Position numbers and translations under genes: made by a program. A DNA stretch of 64,000 nucleotides from JBOGXA01 sp050694175 (GTDB taxonomy: Bacteria > Actinomycetota > CADDZG01 > WHSQ01), in assembly GCA_050694175.1 (NCBI GenBank), contig JBOGXA010000002.1, forward strand, positions 133,945 to 197,944, in the 5' to 3' direction. A model generated the notes under the pieces. The model was given only the letters and a program-made list of their open reading frames with translations, was not told the origin of the DNA and made no database searches. Positions 51,409-60,145 of this stretch are shown here, piece after piece. Each line of letters starts with the position of its first letter. The stretch's first letter is position 1.

Positions 51409-52710
51409 TCACGCACGCCGCTGGGCACTCGCGAGGACGTCGAGGAAGTCGGGGAACGATGTGTTCACGCAGCTCCATCCCTTGACGCGGACGTTGTCGT
51501 TCGCCACTAGCGCGGCAATCGCGAACGCCATCGCGACGCGGTGGTCCCCGCGCGAATCGATCTCGCCTCTGGAGAACTCGGCCCCGCCGGCGATGCGCAG
51601 CCCGTCGGCCAGCTCTTCGACATCCGCCCCGAGAGCTCGCAGCCCGGCCGCGACCGCGCTGATGCGATCGGACTCCTTCACGCGCAACTCGGCCGCGCCG
51701 GTGATCTCGGTGGTGCCGGTTGCCTTCGCCGCCGCGACCGCGAGGATCGGGATCTCGTCGATGAGACCGGGCACGGCGTCCTGCGATATCGCCACCCCGT
51801 GTAGGCCCGCCGCGCGCACGCGCAGGTCTCCGAACGGCTCGCCCCCGGATTCTCCGGTCACCGACCAGTCGAGGTCCGCGCCCATGGATCGGAGGACGTC
51901 GAGCGCGCCCGTGCGGGTGGGGTTGAGGCCGACGCCGGTGATGGTCAGGTCCGACCCCGGCACGAGGGCGGCGGCAACAGCCAGGAACATCGCCGCCGAC
52001 AGGTCGCCCGGCACGCGGAAGTCGAGGGTCGCGGGTCGCGCCCCGCCCGTCACCGACAGCTCCCGCCCGGCGCGCGTCACCTCGACACCCGCCGCGGCCA
52101 GCATGCGCTCGGTGTGATCCCGGCTGGGGGCCGCTTCGACCACGGTCGTCGTGCCGTCCGCGTGCAGCCCGGCAAGGAGGACCGCCGTCGTGACCTGCGC
52201 GCTGGCCACCTGCATATCGATGCGCCGGCCCCCGAGTCCCCCGCCGTGAACGACGAGCGGCGCCAGTTCCCCGCCCCTCCGCCCGTCGATCGTCGCCCCC
52301 ATCGACCGCAGCGGCTCCACCACCCGCAGCATCGGGCGGCGCCGCACCGACGCATCGCCCGTGAGTACCGCCATGCCGTCGATCGCTGCGCACACCCCGA
52401 GGACGGTCCGCAGCGCGGTCCCGGAGTTGCCCGCGTCGAGGACGATCTCGGGCTCGTGCAGGGCCTTACCCTCAACTTCTACTTGAGATTTAGTCTCATC
52501 GAGTACCACCTCGGCCCCGAGGGCGCGCATCATGGCCGCGGTGGCGGCGACGTCCTCCCCCACATTCACGCCGGCGACACGCGAGTGCCCGGATGCGAGC
52601 GCTCCCAGGATCACGGCCCGGTGCGATATGGACTTGTCCCCGGGCACCTCGATCGCGCCTCGCAGGGGCCGGCCGGCGGCGCGCCGGTCGAGGGTGCGCC
52701 GGGACCGCAT
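51409..52710 (-). CDS. aroA: 3-phosphoshikimate 1-carboxyvinyltransferase (EPSP synthase)
   Basis: 433 residues from ATG 52710, which has GGGAGG five bases upstream; the frame extends to 52767 but without site. VPGDKSISHRAVILGALASG, LDAGNSGTALRTVLGVCA, and ELRVKESDRISAVAAGLRALGA are the family motifs. Shikimate pathway step six. The stretch DETKSQVEVEG (near 52490) is coded by AT-rich codons unlike the rest; see findings. Confidence 0.96.
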   Translation of the reverse strand: MRSRRTLDRRAAGRPLRGAIEVPGDKSISHRAVILGALASGHSRVAGVNVGEDVAATAAMMRALGAEVVLDETKSQVEVEGKALHEPEIVLDAGNSGTALRTVLGVCAAIDGMAVLTGDASVRRRPMLRVVEPLRSMGATIDGRRGGELAPLVVHGGGLGGRRIDMQVASAQVTTAVLLAGLHADGTTTVVEAAPSRDHTERMLAAAGVEVTRAGRELSVTGGARPATLDFRVPGDLSAAMFLAVAAALVPGSDLTITGVGLNPTRTGALDVLRSMGADLDWSVTGESGGEPFGDLRVRAAGLHGVAISQDAVPGLIDEIPILAVAAAKATGTTEITGAAELRVKESDRISAVAAGLRALGADVEELADGLRIAGGAEFSRGEIDSRGDHRVAMAFAIAALVANDNVRVKGWSCVNTSFPDFLDVLASAQRRA

Positions 52711-52795
52711 CAGAGCCTCCCTCTGAGCGATGACCACCCGACCCGCGCCGGCTTTCCCCATCCCCACGGCGCGACGCGAGATCGGTCCCCATGCC

Positions 52796-52827
52796 TACTT
52801 GTCTTCTTGTCTTCTTGTCTATAAGTC
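52796..52827. repeat. AT-rich tandem motif between aroA and tyrA
   Basis: Three tandem copies of an 8-bp unit (TTCTTGTC) after ACTTG, then TATAAGTC. Located between the aroA start (52710) and the tyrA stop (52829). Sequence family shared with other gaps in 39-63 kb. Confidence 0.55.
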
Positions 52828-52828
52828 A

Positions 52829-53923
52829 TCACTCGATCACGCCTCGCTCCACGACGTAGCCCAGGTCGGTAAGCGCCCGGGCGAGCTTTTCGGCCTGGTC
52901 CCGGCCCGCCACCACGAGCTCCAGGCGGCCGCTGCCGCCCTCGGTCGAATGGAAGATCTCGATGTCCTCGAGGTTGGCGCCGAGCTGTCCGGCCGCCGTA
53001 GTGACCTCGGCCAGAACCCCGGGGCGGTCGGGGATCAGCATCGTCAGCGCCACCGGCTCGCCGCCGTAGTCGGGCTTGGCGAACACTTCGATGCGGGCGG
53101 TGCGGGCGTCGTTCAGCCACTCCCGCAGGTCGTCCCAGCGCGCCCCCTCGAGCATGGCCGCGACTGCGTCCAGCTCCCCACCCAGCCCTTGCAGCCCCTG
53201 AAGCACCGCGGTCCGATTGGAGTGCAGGATGGCGACCCACAGGTCGGGGTTGCTCGCGGCGATGCGGGTCACGTCCCGAAAACCTCCGGCCGCCAGGCTC
53301 AGAAGGGCGTCCCCCTCCCCCGACGCGGTCGCGAGGCCGACGAGGGCGCTGGCCACGAGCTGCGGCACGTGGCTGAGCCGTGCCAGCAGCGCATCGTGGG
53401 CCGCGGGGTCCAGTGCAACCGGCTTCGCCCCGAGTCCTCCGACCATCTCGGCCACCCGCGAGTAGGCGTGCGACGACGTCGTTTCGGTCGGTGTGAGGAT
53501 CCAGGGAGCGCCTTCGAAGAGGCGCCCGTCGGCGGCCTCGATACCGTGCAGTTCCGAGCCCGCCATCGGGTGCCCGCCCACGAACCGGCCACCACAAGCG
53601 GCCTCCCCCGCGGCGACGACCCGACCCTTCGCGCTGCCGACGTCGGTCACGACCGCTCCCGGTTCGACCGCGGTTTTAAGCGCATCGCAGATCCCAGGTA
53701 TCTGGTCGACGGGCACGGCCAGCACGATCAGGTTTGCTCCCGCAGCCGCCTCCTCAGGGCTCCCGGCGACGTCGGTGACCGCATCGCGGCCGCGCGCTCT
53801 GTCGACCACTCCGGGGGCCGCGTCGAATCCGACGACCGCCACGTCGGGGTCGGTCGCGCGCACCCCCAACGCAATCGATCCTCCGATGAGGCCCGTTCCT
53901 ATGATCGCCATACGGTCACCCAA
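52829..53923 (-). CDS. tyrA: Prephenate dehydrogenase with C-terminal ACT domain
   Basis: 364 residues. TTG 53923 is chosen over the ATG at 53911 because a GGAGAG site lies 8 bases before it. Rossmann MAIIGTGLIGGSIALGVR; ITGDVGSAKGRVV and GGHPMAGSELHGIEAA; then an ACT domain (MLIPDRPGVLAEVTTAAGQLGAN) for feedback by tyrosine. Converts prephenate to 4-hydroxyphenylpyruvate. Between aroH and aroA. Confidence 0.95.
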   Translation of the reverse strand: MGDRMAIIGTGLIGGSIALGVRATDPDVAVVGFDAAPGVVDRARGRDAVTDVAGSPEEAAAGANLIVLAVPVDQIPGICDALKTAVEPGAVVTDVGSAKGRVVAAGEAACGGRFVGGHPMAGSELHGIEAADGRLFEGAPWILTPTETTSSHAYSRVAEMVGGLGAKPVALDPAAHDALLARLSHVPQLVASALVGLATASGEGDALLSLAAGGFRDVTRIAASNPDLWVAILHSNRTAVLQGLQGLGGELDAVAAMLEGARWDDLREWLNDARTARIEVFAKPDYGGEPVALTMLIPDRPGVLAEVTTAAGQLGANLEDIEIFHSTEGGSGRLELVVAGRDQAEKLARALTDLGYVVERGVIE

Positions 53924-53952
53924 CAGTAAATCTCTCCTTGACCCTTATCTAT

Positions 53953-54336
53953 CTATTCCGGCAGGTCGGTTCTCAGCTGGCGGGCGTCACGCAGATACAC
54001 GTGCCGGAGCTCCGATCGCTCGCGCTCCGTGTGGACGTGCATCAGGACGCGAACGCACCGCCCCACCGCCCCCGCGACCTCGATCTCAGTGGCGCACAGG
54101 AGCGGGATATCCGAGATGCCCACCACACGCCCGGCGGCGGCCGGGAACTCCGCGGTCAGGTCCGGGGTTGCGGTGAACACGACGCTCACGATGTCGTCGT
54201 GGGCGATGCCGTTGCGGGCGATCATCTCCCCCAGCAGCTCCGCGGTCGCCGCGACTATCTCGTCGCTGGTGTCGGCGGCGGCCGTGATCGCTCCGCGCAC
54301 GGCGCGGACGCTAGTGGAAGAACGATTAGTCGACAT
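53953..54336 (-). CDS. aroH: Chorismate mutase, AroH type
   Basis: 127 residues from ATG 54336 with an AAGGGA leader. RAVRGAITAAADTSDEIVAATAELLGEMIARNGI, VVFTATPDLTAEFPAAAGR and EVAGAVGRCVRVLMHVHTER match the AroH trimeric class, not AroQ. The first codons (MSTNRSSTSV) are AT-rich. It feeds tyrA, next in line. Confidence 0.94.
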   Translation of the reverse strand: MSTNRSSTSVRAVRGAITAAADTSDEIVAATAELLGEMIARNGIAHDDIVSVVFTATPDLTAEFPAAAGRVVGISDIPLLCATEIEVAGAVGRCVRVLMHVHTERERSELRHVYLRDARQLRTDLPE

Positions 54337-54503
54337 AGTGACTAGTTCCCTTACCAACAAGTCGTGACGGATCGCCCACGGCTCTCGCGGTGTGAGCGTC
54401 CGCTGAGCTGCTCGGTTGCCGCCCGCGACTCCATTGTCTACATATCCCCATATCTCCTAGTTCCCGAAGGCGACTCAGGCGACAAGTCTCTTTATCCATC
54501 TGT

Positions 54504-55259
54504 CTATCCATCTCCGCCCACCGCCCGGTAAAGTTCCCGGACCTCCTCCGGCGACAGTCGCCGCACGCCGCCCGGCTTGAGCCGACCGAGGCCGAGGGGG
54601 CCGATCTGGGTTCGCACTAGGCGTGCCACGCGGCAGCCCACCGCCTCGAACATCCGGCGCACCTGGCGGTTGCGCCCCTCGCGGATCGTGATCTCGACGA
54701 GGGCCCCGCCGGGGACTCGGTCCACGAGGTGGACGGCGGCGGGCGCGGTCCGGCCATCCTCGAGCTCGATGCCTTGAGCAAGGCGTTTGAGATCGCTCTC
54801 CCCCACGCGCCCCCGGACCTCGACGAGATACGTCTTGGGCACCTCGAAGCCGGGATGCGACAGACGCTGGGTGAGCACTCCGTCGTTGCACAGGATCAGC
54901 GCCCCCTCGGTGCCGATATCGAGCCGTCCCACCGGCCACACCCTGCGGCCCGCGTCGACGAGATCGACGACCGCGGGCCGGCCGGCCTCGTCGGCCGCAG
55001 TCGTCACGACGCCCTCCGGCTTGTTGACGAGGTAATAGACGAGCCCCGGATCAACCGACACGATAGAACCATCAACTTCAACTTTATCCTTAGAGAGATG
55101 GACGCGGCGGCCGAGTTCGGCGACCCGCCCGTTCACCCGCACCCGGCCGGCGGCGATGAGCTCCTCCGCCGCTCGCCGCGATCCGAACCCCGCGCGCGCC
55201 AGCACCTTCTGGAGGCGCTCCCCCGTTTCGGCCGGTTGCTCGCGGACGTGGTTACCCAT
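54504..55259 (-). CDS. rluB: Pseudouridine synthase RluB/RsuA family
   Basis: 251 residues from ATG 55259; a TTG at 55271, directly after the scpB stop, is the other choice. N-terminal S4 domain (RLQKVLARAGFGSRRAAEELI), catalytic Asp in VGRLDIGTEGALIL, and EGRNRQVRRMFEAVG. It isomerises a uridine in 23S rRNA. In the S4 domain SKDKVEVDG is coded by an AT-rich patch. Immediately after scpB. Confidence 0.94.
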   Translation of the reverse strand: MGNHVREQPAETGERLQKVLARAGFGSRRAAEELIAAGRVRVNGRVAELGRRVHLSKDKVEVDGSIVSVDPGLVYYLVNKPEGVVTTAADEAGRPAVVDLVDAGRRVWPVGRLDIGTEGALILCNDGVLTQRLSHPGFEVPKTYLVEVRGRVGESDLKRLAQGIELEDGRTAPAAVHLVDRVPGGALVEITIREGRNRQVRRMFEAVGCRVARLVRTQIGPLGLGRLKPGGVRRLSPEEVRELYRAVGGDG

Positions 55260-55271
55260 GCCGGAATTCAA

Positions 55272-55835
55272 TCAGGCATTGGGACTGAGCCTGGCCTCCA
55301 TCTCCTCGACCGCCTCCGTGTCGGGCATGAAGTCACGGAGCGGAGGGAGATCCTCGAGGCTCCGTAGCCCCATCTTCTCGAGGAACTCGTCGCTGACCGC
55401 AAACAGCACGGGCGCTCCCGGCCCCGAGTCACGACCGACGTCGCGTATGAGGCCCCTCTGTTCGAGGGTGCGGACGACGCCGTCTGAATCGATGCCCCGG
55501 ATCTCGGCGATCTGGGCCCGTGACAGCGGTCCCCGGTAGGCGATGATCGCCAGGACCTCCAGCGCCGGCCCGGTCATGCGACCCCGGGAGTGGCGGCCCA
55601 CGAACCGCTCGAGCCACGGAGCGCATTCGAGGTCGGTGTACAGGCGCCACCCCCCCGCTACCTCGCGCAGCGCCCATCCCCGGTCTCCGGCCTCGAACTC
55701 GCGAGACAGGGCGGCCAGGATCTCCTCGACCTCCCCGACGGGGCGCTCCAACACTTCGCCCAGGACCCGTGCCGGCACGGGTTCGTCGGCGAGTAGCAGG
55801 ATCGACTCGATGACCTTGCGATCCGCGACGCTCAT
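55272..55835 (-). CDS. scpB: Segregation and condensation protein B
   Basis: 187 residues. ADRKVIESILLLADEPVPARVLGEVLE, LEVLAIIAYRGPLSRAQIAEIRGIDSDGVVRTLEQRGLI and FLEKMGLRSLEDLPPL are the winged-helix repeats of ScpB. Overlaps scpA by 4 bp. Works with SMC and ScpA in chromosome folding. Confidence 0.95.
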   Translation of the reverse strand: MSVADRKVIESILLLADEPVPARVLGEVLERPVGEVEEILAALSREFEAGDRGWALREVAGGWRLYTDLECAPWLERFVGRHSRGRMTGPALEVLAIIAYRGPLSRAQIAEIRGIDSDGVVRTLEQRGLIRDVGRDSGPGAPVLFAVSDEFLEKMGLRSLEDLPPLRDFMPDTEAVEEMEARLSPNA

Positions 55836-56620
55836 TTAACGCCCTCCCCCTGTGCGGTGTACTCCTCCGCGTCGGCTATGACCTCGTCGACGCTTGCTTC
55901 GCCGGTCCACGACGCCCGGATGTCGCCGAATCGATCGACCTGATCGATGGCGACGGCTCCAGCCTTGAACAGTTCCAGCAGAGCGAGAAAGCGAACGACG
56001 ATCTCGATCTTGTCCAGCTGCCGCCCGCAGAGGGATTCGAACGAGGTGGGTGTTCCCGAGGCGAGCCGCTCGGCCATCTCGACGATCGCGTCTCGTACGG
56101 ATGCAACGATCGGCGCCACGTGCGAAGTGTCAAGCTCGGGTTCAGGCTTCGGAGCGAGCACCAGCTCAGCGGCTCGGCGGAGGTCATCGAGACCGACGTG
56201 GGCGAGCAGATCGGGGGCGAGATTCACGAATTGGGGCTCGAGGGTCACGTCGCGGGGTAACCATGCCTCCCCCCGCTTGAGACCGACGCCCAGATACATC
56301 CCCGCTTCGCGATAGGTGGCGCACTCGACGAGGCGCGCAAGAAGCAGATCCCGCTCCTCGAGCAGGGCGGCCTCGACCTCGTCAGCTCGCCGCGACGGCA
56401 GCAGGCGCGCCGACTTCAGCTCCAGGAGCGTGGCCGCCACCACCAGGAACCCGGTCGCGGTCTCGAGATCGACTATGTCGACATCGGCGATGGCCGCGAG
56501 GTACTCCTCGGTGATCCGGGCCAGCGAGACGTCGTAGATGTCCACCCGCTGGCGCGTGATGAGGTGCAGGAGCAGATCGATCGGCCCCTCGAACACCTCC
56601 AGCCTCACCTCGTAAGCCAT
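55832..56620 (-). CDS. scpA: Segregation and condensation protein A
   Basis: 262 residues from ATG 56620 with an AGGAAAGG site 5 bases upstream; the longer frame upstream overlaps the plus-strand repeat gene. EVRLEVFEGPIDLLLHLITRQRVDIYDVSLARITEEYLAAI is the kleisin N-terminus; the C-terminal winged part is VRFLALLELFKAGAVAIDQVDRFGDI. Bridges SMC heads. Confidence 0.95.
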   Translation of the reverse strand: MAYEVRLEVFEGPIDLLLHLITRQRVDIYDVSLARITEEYLAAIADVDIVDLETATGFLVVAATLLELKSARLLPSRRADEVEAALLEERDLLLARLVECATYREAGMYLGVGLKRGEAWLPRDVTLEPQFVNLAPDLLAHVGLDDLRRAAELVLAPKPEPELDTSHVAPIVASVRDAIVEMAERLASGTPTSFESLCGRQLDKIEIVVRFLALLELFKAGAVAIDQVDRFGDIRASWTGEASVDEVIADAEEYTAQGEGVK

Positions 56621-56645
56621 GCGACCTTTCCTGACCACAAGTCTA

Positions 56646-56656
56646 CTTGTCGACAA
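56646..56656. repeat. AT-rich motif upstream of scpA (CTTGTCGACAA)
   Basis: Copy of the dispersed motif, 26 bp before the scpA start, next to a second ACAAGTC half-copy. It could be an operator in the scpA leader. Confidence 0.55.
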
Positions 56657-56767
56657 CCGCGCCCCGTCCGTCCGGGCCCGGCCCGCAGCGTAACTCCCGC
56701 TCGGGCCTCGGCCACGGTTTTGGGGCCGCCCCTCGTTTTCGTCGTAGGCCCTTGATAACTTCGCACT

Positions 56768-57073
56768 ATGGAAGCGCAAGCGTGGACCGCGATCGGCCTC
56801 CTCGCCGCGACCCTCCTCGGGTCCCTCTATTACCTCGGGAATCGGATCGATTCCCTCGGGGCGAGACTCGATTCCCGTATCGATTCGGTGGGGGCCAAGC
56901 TCGATTCGCGCATCGATTCCCTCGGGGCGAGACTCGATTCCCGCATCGACGGCCTCTCCGGCCGGATCGACGCCCTCGCCGTTCAGGTCGAGGATCAGGG
57001 TAGGCAACTCGGATCACAGATCTACGAGCTCGCCGTCAAGCTCGACGATCACCTGAGGCGCCACGCGAGCTGA
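56768..57073 (+). CDS. Membrane-anchored repeat coiled-coil protein (paralogue of 32747 gene)
   Basis: 101 residues. QAWTAIGLLAATLLGSLYYLG is a membrane helix almost identical in its first part to the 32747-32971 protein; it is followed by about five 11-residue repeats (RIDSLGARLDS) and then a short helix. The DNA repeat is visible from 56845 to 56960. It is the only plus-strand gene in the segregation cluster, between scpA and trpS. Function unknown. Confidence 0.7.
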   Translation: MEAQAWTAIGLLAATLLGSLYYLGNRIDSLGARLDSRIDSVGAKLDSRIDSLGARLDSRIDGLSGRIDALAVQVEDQGRQLGSQIYELAVKLDDHLRRHAS

Positions 57074-57156
57074 CAAAACCGCAGCTTCTCGACATCCTCC
57101 GCCAGATCGGCTGGGCCGATCTCCATCCCGGCCTCGCTAACAGAATCGCCCGGCCC

Positions 57157-58194
57157 TCAGCGACGGGTGCCCAGGCCGACCGCCTCCCAGACGTCCCGCA
57201 TCGTGGCCTCGGCCACCAACTCGGCCCGCTCGGCTCCCCGGGTCAGCAACTTGTCCGTCTCGGCCGGGTCGGCCATCAGCTCCGCATAGCGCTTCCGGAA
57301 CGGGGTGAAGTGTTCGATCAGGGCGTCGGCCAGGGACGATTTGAACTGCGCGTAGCCCCCCTCTGAAAAGCGGCTCTCGAGCTCGGGAACGGTGGTCCCC
57401 TCCACCACAGAGTAGATGGTGAGGAGGTTGCTCACGGCCGGCTTGTCGGCCCGAGCCACGACGTCGCGACCCGAGTCGGTGACGGCCGACCTGATCTTCT
57501 TGGCGATGACATCGGGCGCGTCCGTCAGATTGACGACCGAGTTCGGACGGCTCGCCGACTTGCTCATCTTCTGGGCCGGGTCGTCGAGGGCCATGATGCG
57601 GGCCCCCTTCTCGGGGATCCATGGCTCGGGGACCACGAAGACCTCCCGCAGGCTCGAATTGAAGCGGATCGCCAGGTCTCTCATGAGCTCGATGTGCTGA
57701 CGCTGGTCCTCGCCCACCGGCACCCCGTGGGCCCGGTACAGGAGGACGTCGGCCGCCTGCAGCACCGGGTAGGTGAACAGCCCGACCCCGACGGACTCGG
57801 CCTCGCCCTTCGACTTCTCCTTGAACTGGATCATGCGGCGGAGCTCGCCCATCCGAGCCTGGCACATCAGGACCCAGGCCAGCTCAGCGTGCTGGGCGAC
57901 GTCGGACTGACGGAACAGCACCGACCGCTCGGGGTCCACCCCGCAGGCGACCAGGCTCGCGGCCATCTCGAGCGTGTCCCGCTCGAGGCCGGCCGGGTCC
58001 CACGGCAGCGTCATGGCATGAAGATCCACGATGCAGTAGAAGGCCTCGTGCGGATCCTGCAGCGCCACCCAGTTCCTGAACGCGCCCAGGTAGTTACCGA
58101 GATGTGGACTCCCCGTCGGCTGGACGCCGCTGAAGACCCTCTTCTTGGACGAAGCCCGGCCCGGCTCCCGGCTATGCTTAAGGCTCTGGTTCAG
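57157..58194 (-). CDS. trpS: Tryptophanyl-tRNA synthetase with probable CTG start
   Basis: 345 residues. Class I motifs: PTGSPHLGNY (HIGH-type, His31) and KMSKS (209-213). The conserved N-terminus KRVFSGVQPTG is in frame but no ATG, GTG or TTG occurs before it in that frame; CTG at 58194 has a perfect AAGGAG site (58201-58206) six bases away. Starting at the later ATG (58068) would remove the ATP site. It charges tRNA-Trp. Divergent from the M50 gene (68-bp gap). Confidence 0.92.
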   Translation of the reverse strand: MNQSLKHSREPGRASSKKRVFSGVQPTGSPHLGNYLGAFRNWVALQDPHEAFYCIVDLHAMTLPWDPAGLERDTLEMAASLVACGVDPERSVLFRQSDVAQHAELAWVLMCQARMGELRRMIQFKEKSKGEAESVGVGLFTYPVLQAADVLLYRAHGVPVGEDQRQHIELMRDLAIRFNSSLREVFVVPEPWIPEKGARIMALDDPAQKMSKSASRPNSVVNLTDAPDVIAKKIRSAVTDSGRDVVARADKPAVSNLLTIYSVVEGTTVPELESRFSEGGYAQFKSSLADALIEHFTPFRKRYAELMADPAETDKLLTRGAERAELVAEATMRDVWEAVGLGTRR

Positions 58195-58262
58195 GGTTAG
58201 CTCCTTAGCTATCTTCCGATCCGATCCGGCGACAGCAACGGTCGCCCCCTAGAATACCGGCC

Positions 58263-58883
58263 GTGATCGAGATCCTTCGAGAAGATCCGCTGGCTTTTGT
58301 CCTCCTCGCCGTCGCCCTCATCGGGGCCATCTCCATGCACGAGTACGCCCATGCCCTCGCCGCTGACCTTCAGGGCGATCGGTTGCCCCGGGCCATGGGC
58401 CGGCTGACGCCCAACCCGGCTCGCCACCTCGACCCCCTCGGGACCCTGTGTCTCTTCCTGGTGGGGTTCGGTTGGGGCAAGCCGGTCGAGTTCAGGCCCC
58501 AGGCATTGTCCTCGAGGCGCTTCGGCGCCGCCCTCGTAGCCCTCGCGGGGCCCATGATGAACCTGATCTTGGCCGCGCTGGCCGCGTTCATGTACGTCGG
58601 GCTCGGGACGCCCAGCTCCTCGGAGACACTTGGACTGTTCATCCTGCTCTTCTTCTCGATCAACCTGCTGCTGGCCGTCTTCAACCTCATTCCCCTGCCT
58701 CCGCTGGACGGGTCCCGCCTCCTGACGATCTTCCTGCCCCCCAGCCGGCAGAAGATCATCTTCTGGATGGACAAGTACGGCTTCCTGGTTCTCCTGGCGC
58801 TCGTCTTCTTCGGGGGCCTGAGCTTTCTCGACCCGATCATCGAGGCGGTTGGAAGGTTCCTACTCGACATCGCCGGGGCGTGA
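58263..58883 (+). CDS. M50 site-2 protease family membrane metalloprotease
   Basis: 206 residues from GTG 58263. Zinc motif H26-E27-x-x-H30 in MHEYAHAL; the second motif is FNLIPLPPLDG (Asp around residue 150). About five membrane helices. Family includes Rip3/FtsH-associated proteases; this short form lacks PDZ and CBS domains. Substrate unknown. Same trpS-M50 neighbourhood is common in bacteria near scpA. Confidence 0.88.
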   Translation: MIEILREDPLAFVLLAVALIGAISMHEYAHALAADLQGDRLPRAMGRLTPNPARHLDPLGTLCLFLVGFGWGKPVEFRPQALSSRRFGAALVALAGPMMNLILAALAAFMYVGLGTPSSSETLGLFILLFFSINLLLAVFNLIPLPPLDGSRLLTIFLPPSRQKIIFWMDKYGFLVLLALVFFGGLSFLDPIIEAVGRFLLDIAGA

Positions 58884-60145
58884 GACCGTTCCCTGTCCGC
58901 CAAACCCGCAGGTCAGGCCCAAGAACCCACATGTAGACAGATAGATACGGCTCCTTGACTACTTGTCGACTTATATCCGAGACCCATTCCCTCGTCCCCC
59001 GGTCGAAAGCTCCCTTGCCAACATAGCCTCGCGCAGGCCGCGGTTCCCCGCGCCGCTCCGTGTCCCGGCACCCCGTTGCCCATTGAGACCCCGCGTGGGG
59101 CGGTCGAGCCCCTAACACAACGACCCCCCTCCCGCGATCCTCGGCCTCCCTCCGCCCCAGTCGGCAAACGAGCCGCCATCCAGGTCGGAGATCGCCCTCG
59201 AGCCACCTTCCACCCACATCGAAACCCCTCATCGAGAAATGCTGTGTCAGGTCGCGCTTGTGCCATCCGTCTCATGCAAGGCACCCAGCTCGATGCGCGT
59301 AACAGCAACCTTCTACCTGAGCTTTATACAGCTGTCTTCCCCCGCTTCTTATTTCCAACCCGTCGCCTCCGAGCTTCAGCTCTCTTCCGATGTGGATCAG
59401 TTGACCCGGATGCCTGGCGGCAAGCCATCCCGTCCCCTCTCCTCTTCCTCCCTCTTCGACTACTCGCGCACGACTCCGCTGCCCTATCTGGGATCCCCAC
59501 AGGCCCACATATCCACGTATCAACTTCCCACTATGATGACTTATCTATAAGGGAACAAACCTTATTTCCCCAGGCAGAGGCTCCCTATAACCCGGCAACT
59601 CCTGGTTCACTACTCCCCTAATACCCTTGTCTACTAGTCAATATTTCGCTTCCCGCTACTCCCACTCAACCGAGTCTTCCCGACTCCAGTCCTCTCGATC
59701 CCGAGTCCCGATTGCCGGCGATCGCTCAGTCGCTCGTTGTCAAACTTATCCCCTCCTCGAGCTGGCAGGCAGCTCCCGGAAGCGAACATCGCTATTGCCC
59801 CGACGGGTACCACTCGCCAGCCTCAGCGCCGGGGCCATAACTATAAACATATGCTTGACGCTTATAGCTCACGCCAAAGATCCGAATGGTGGTTACCTCT
59901 CAGGGAGATGTTCGTCGGCTCGGATCTCCGCTCTGCGCTCGTCGCCACCACCCTGCACCCCATCCCCGAACCAATCCCCCCGTCTCTGCGGCACCAACAC
60001 CTTTGAACCCGGAGAGGCCGTGACTACCGAGGAGAGACGCGCGACATTCAGGGTGCGGGCGCAAGCAAAGCCTCAATGCGACACCCTGGGACCGAGGAAG
60101 GGCGACACCCTGGGACCCAGGAAGGGGCGAGCAATTCCGGATCCC
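58884..60145. other. Gene-free region, lower GC than neighbours
   Basis: No reading frame here has protein-like composition: open frames are short, overlap in several phases and are rich in Ser, Pro and Arg as expected from noncoding text. It contains AT-rich motifs of the dispersed family (58958-58976, 59626-59639) and a short imperfect duplication GCGACACCCTGGGACC at about 60078 and 60102. No tRNA, rRNA or hairpin with a clear role was seen. Confidence 0.6.
58958..58976. repeat. AT-rich motif (ACTTGTCGACTTATAT)
   Basis: Intergenic copy after the M50 gene; nearly the same text occurs at 60519-60536 and 61438-61458 (TACTT-GACTTATATC), one in each unit of the tandem duplication. Confidence 0.55.
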
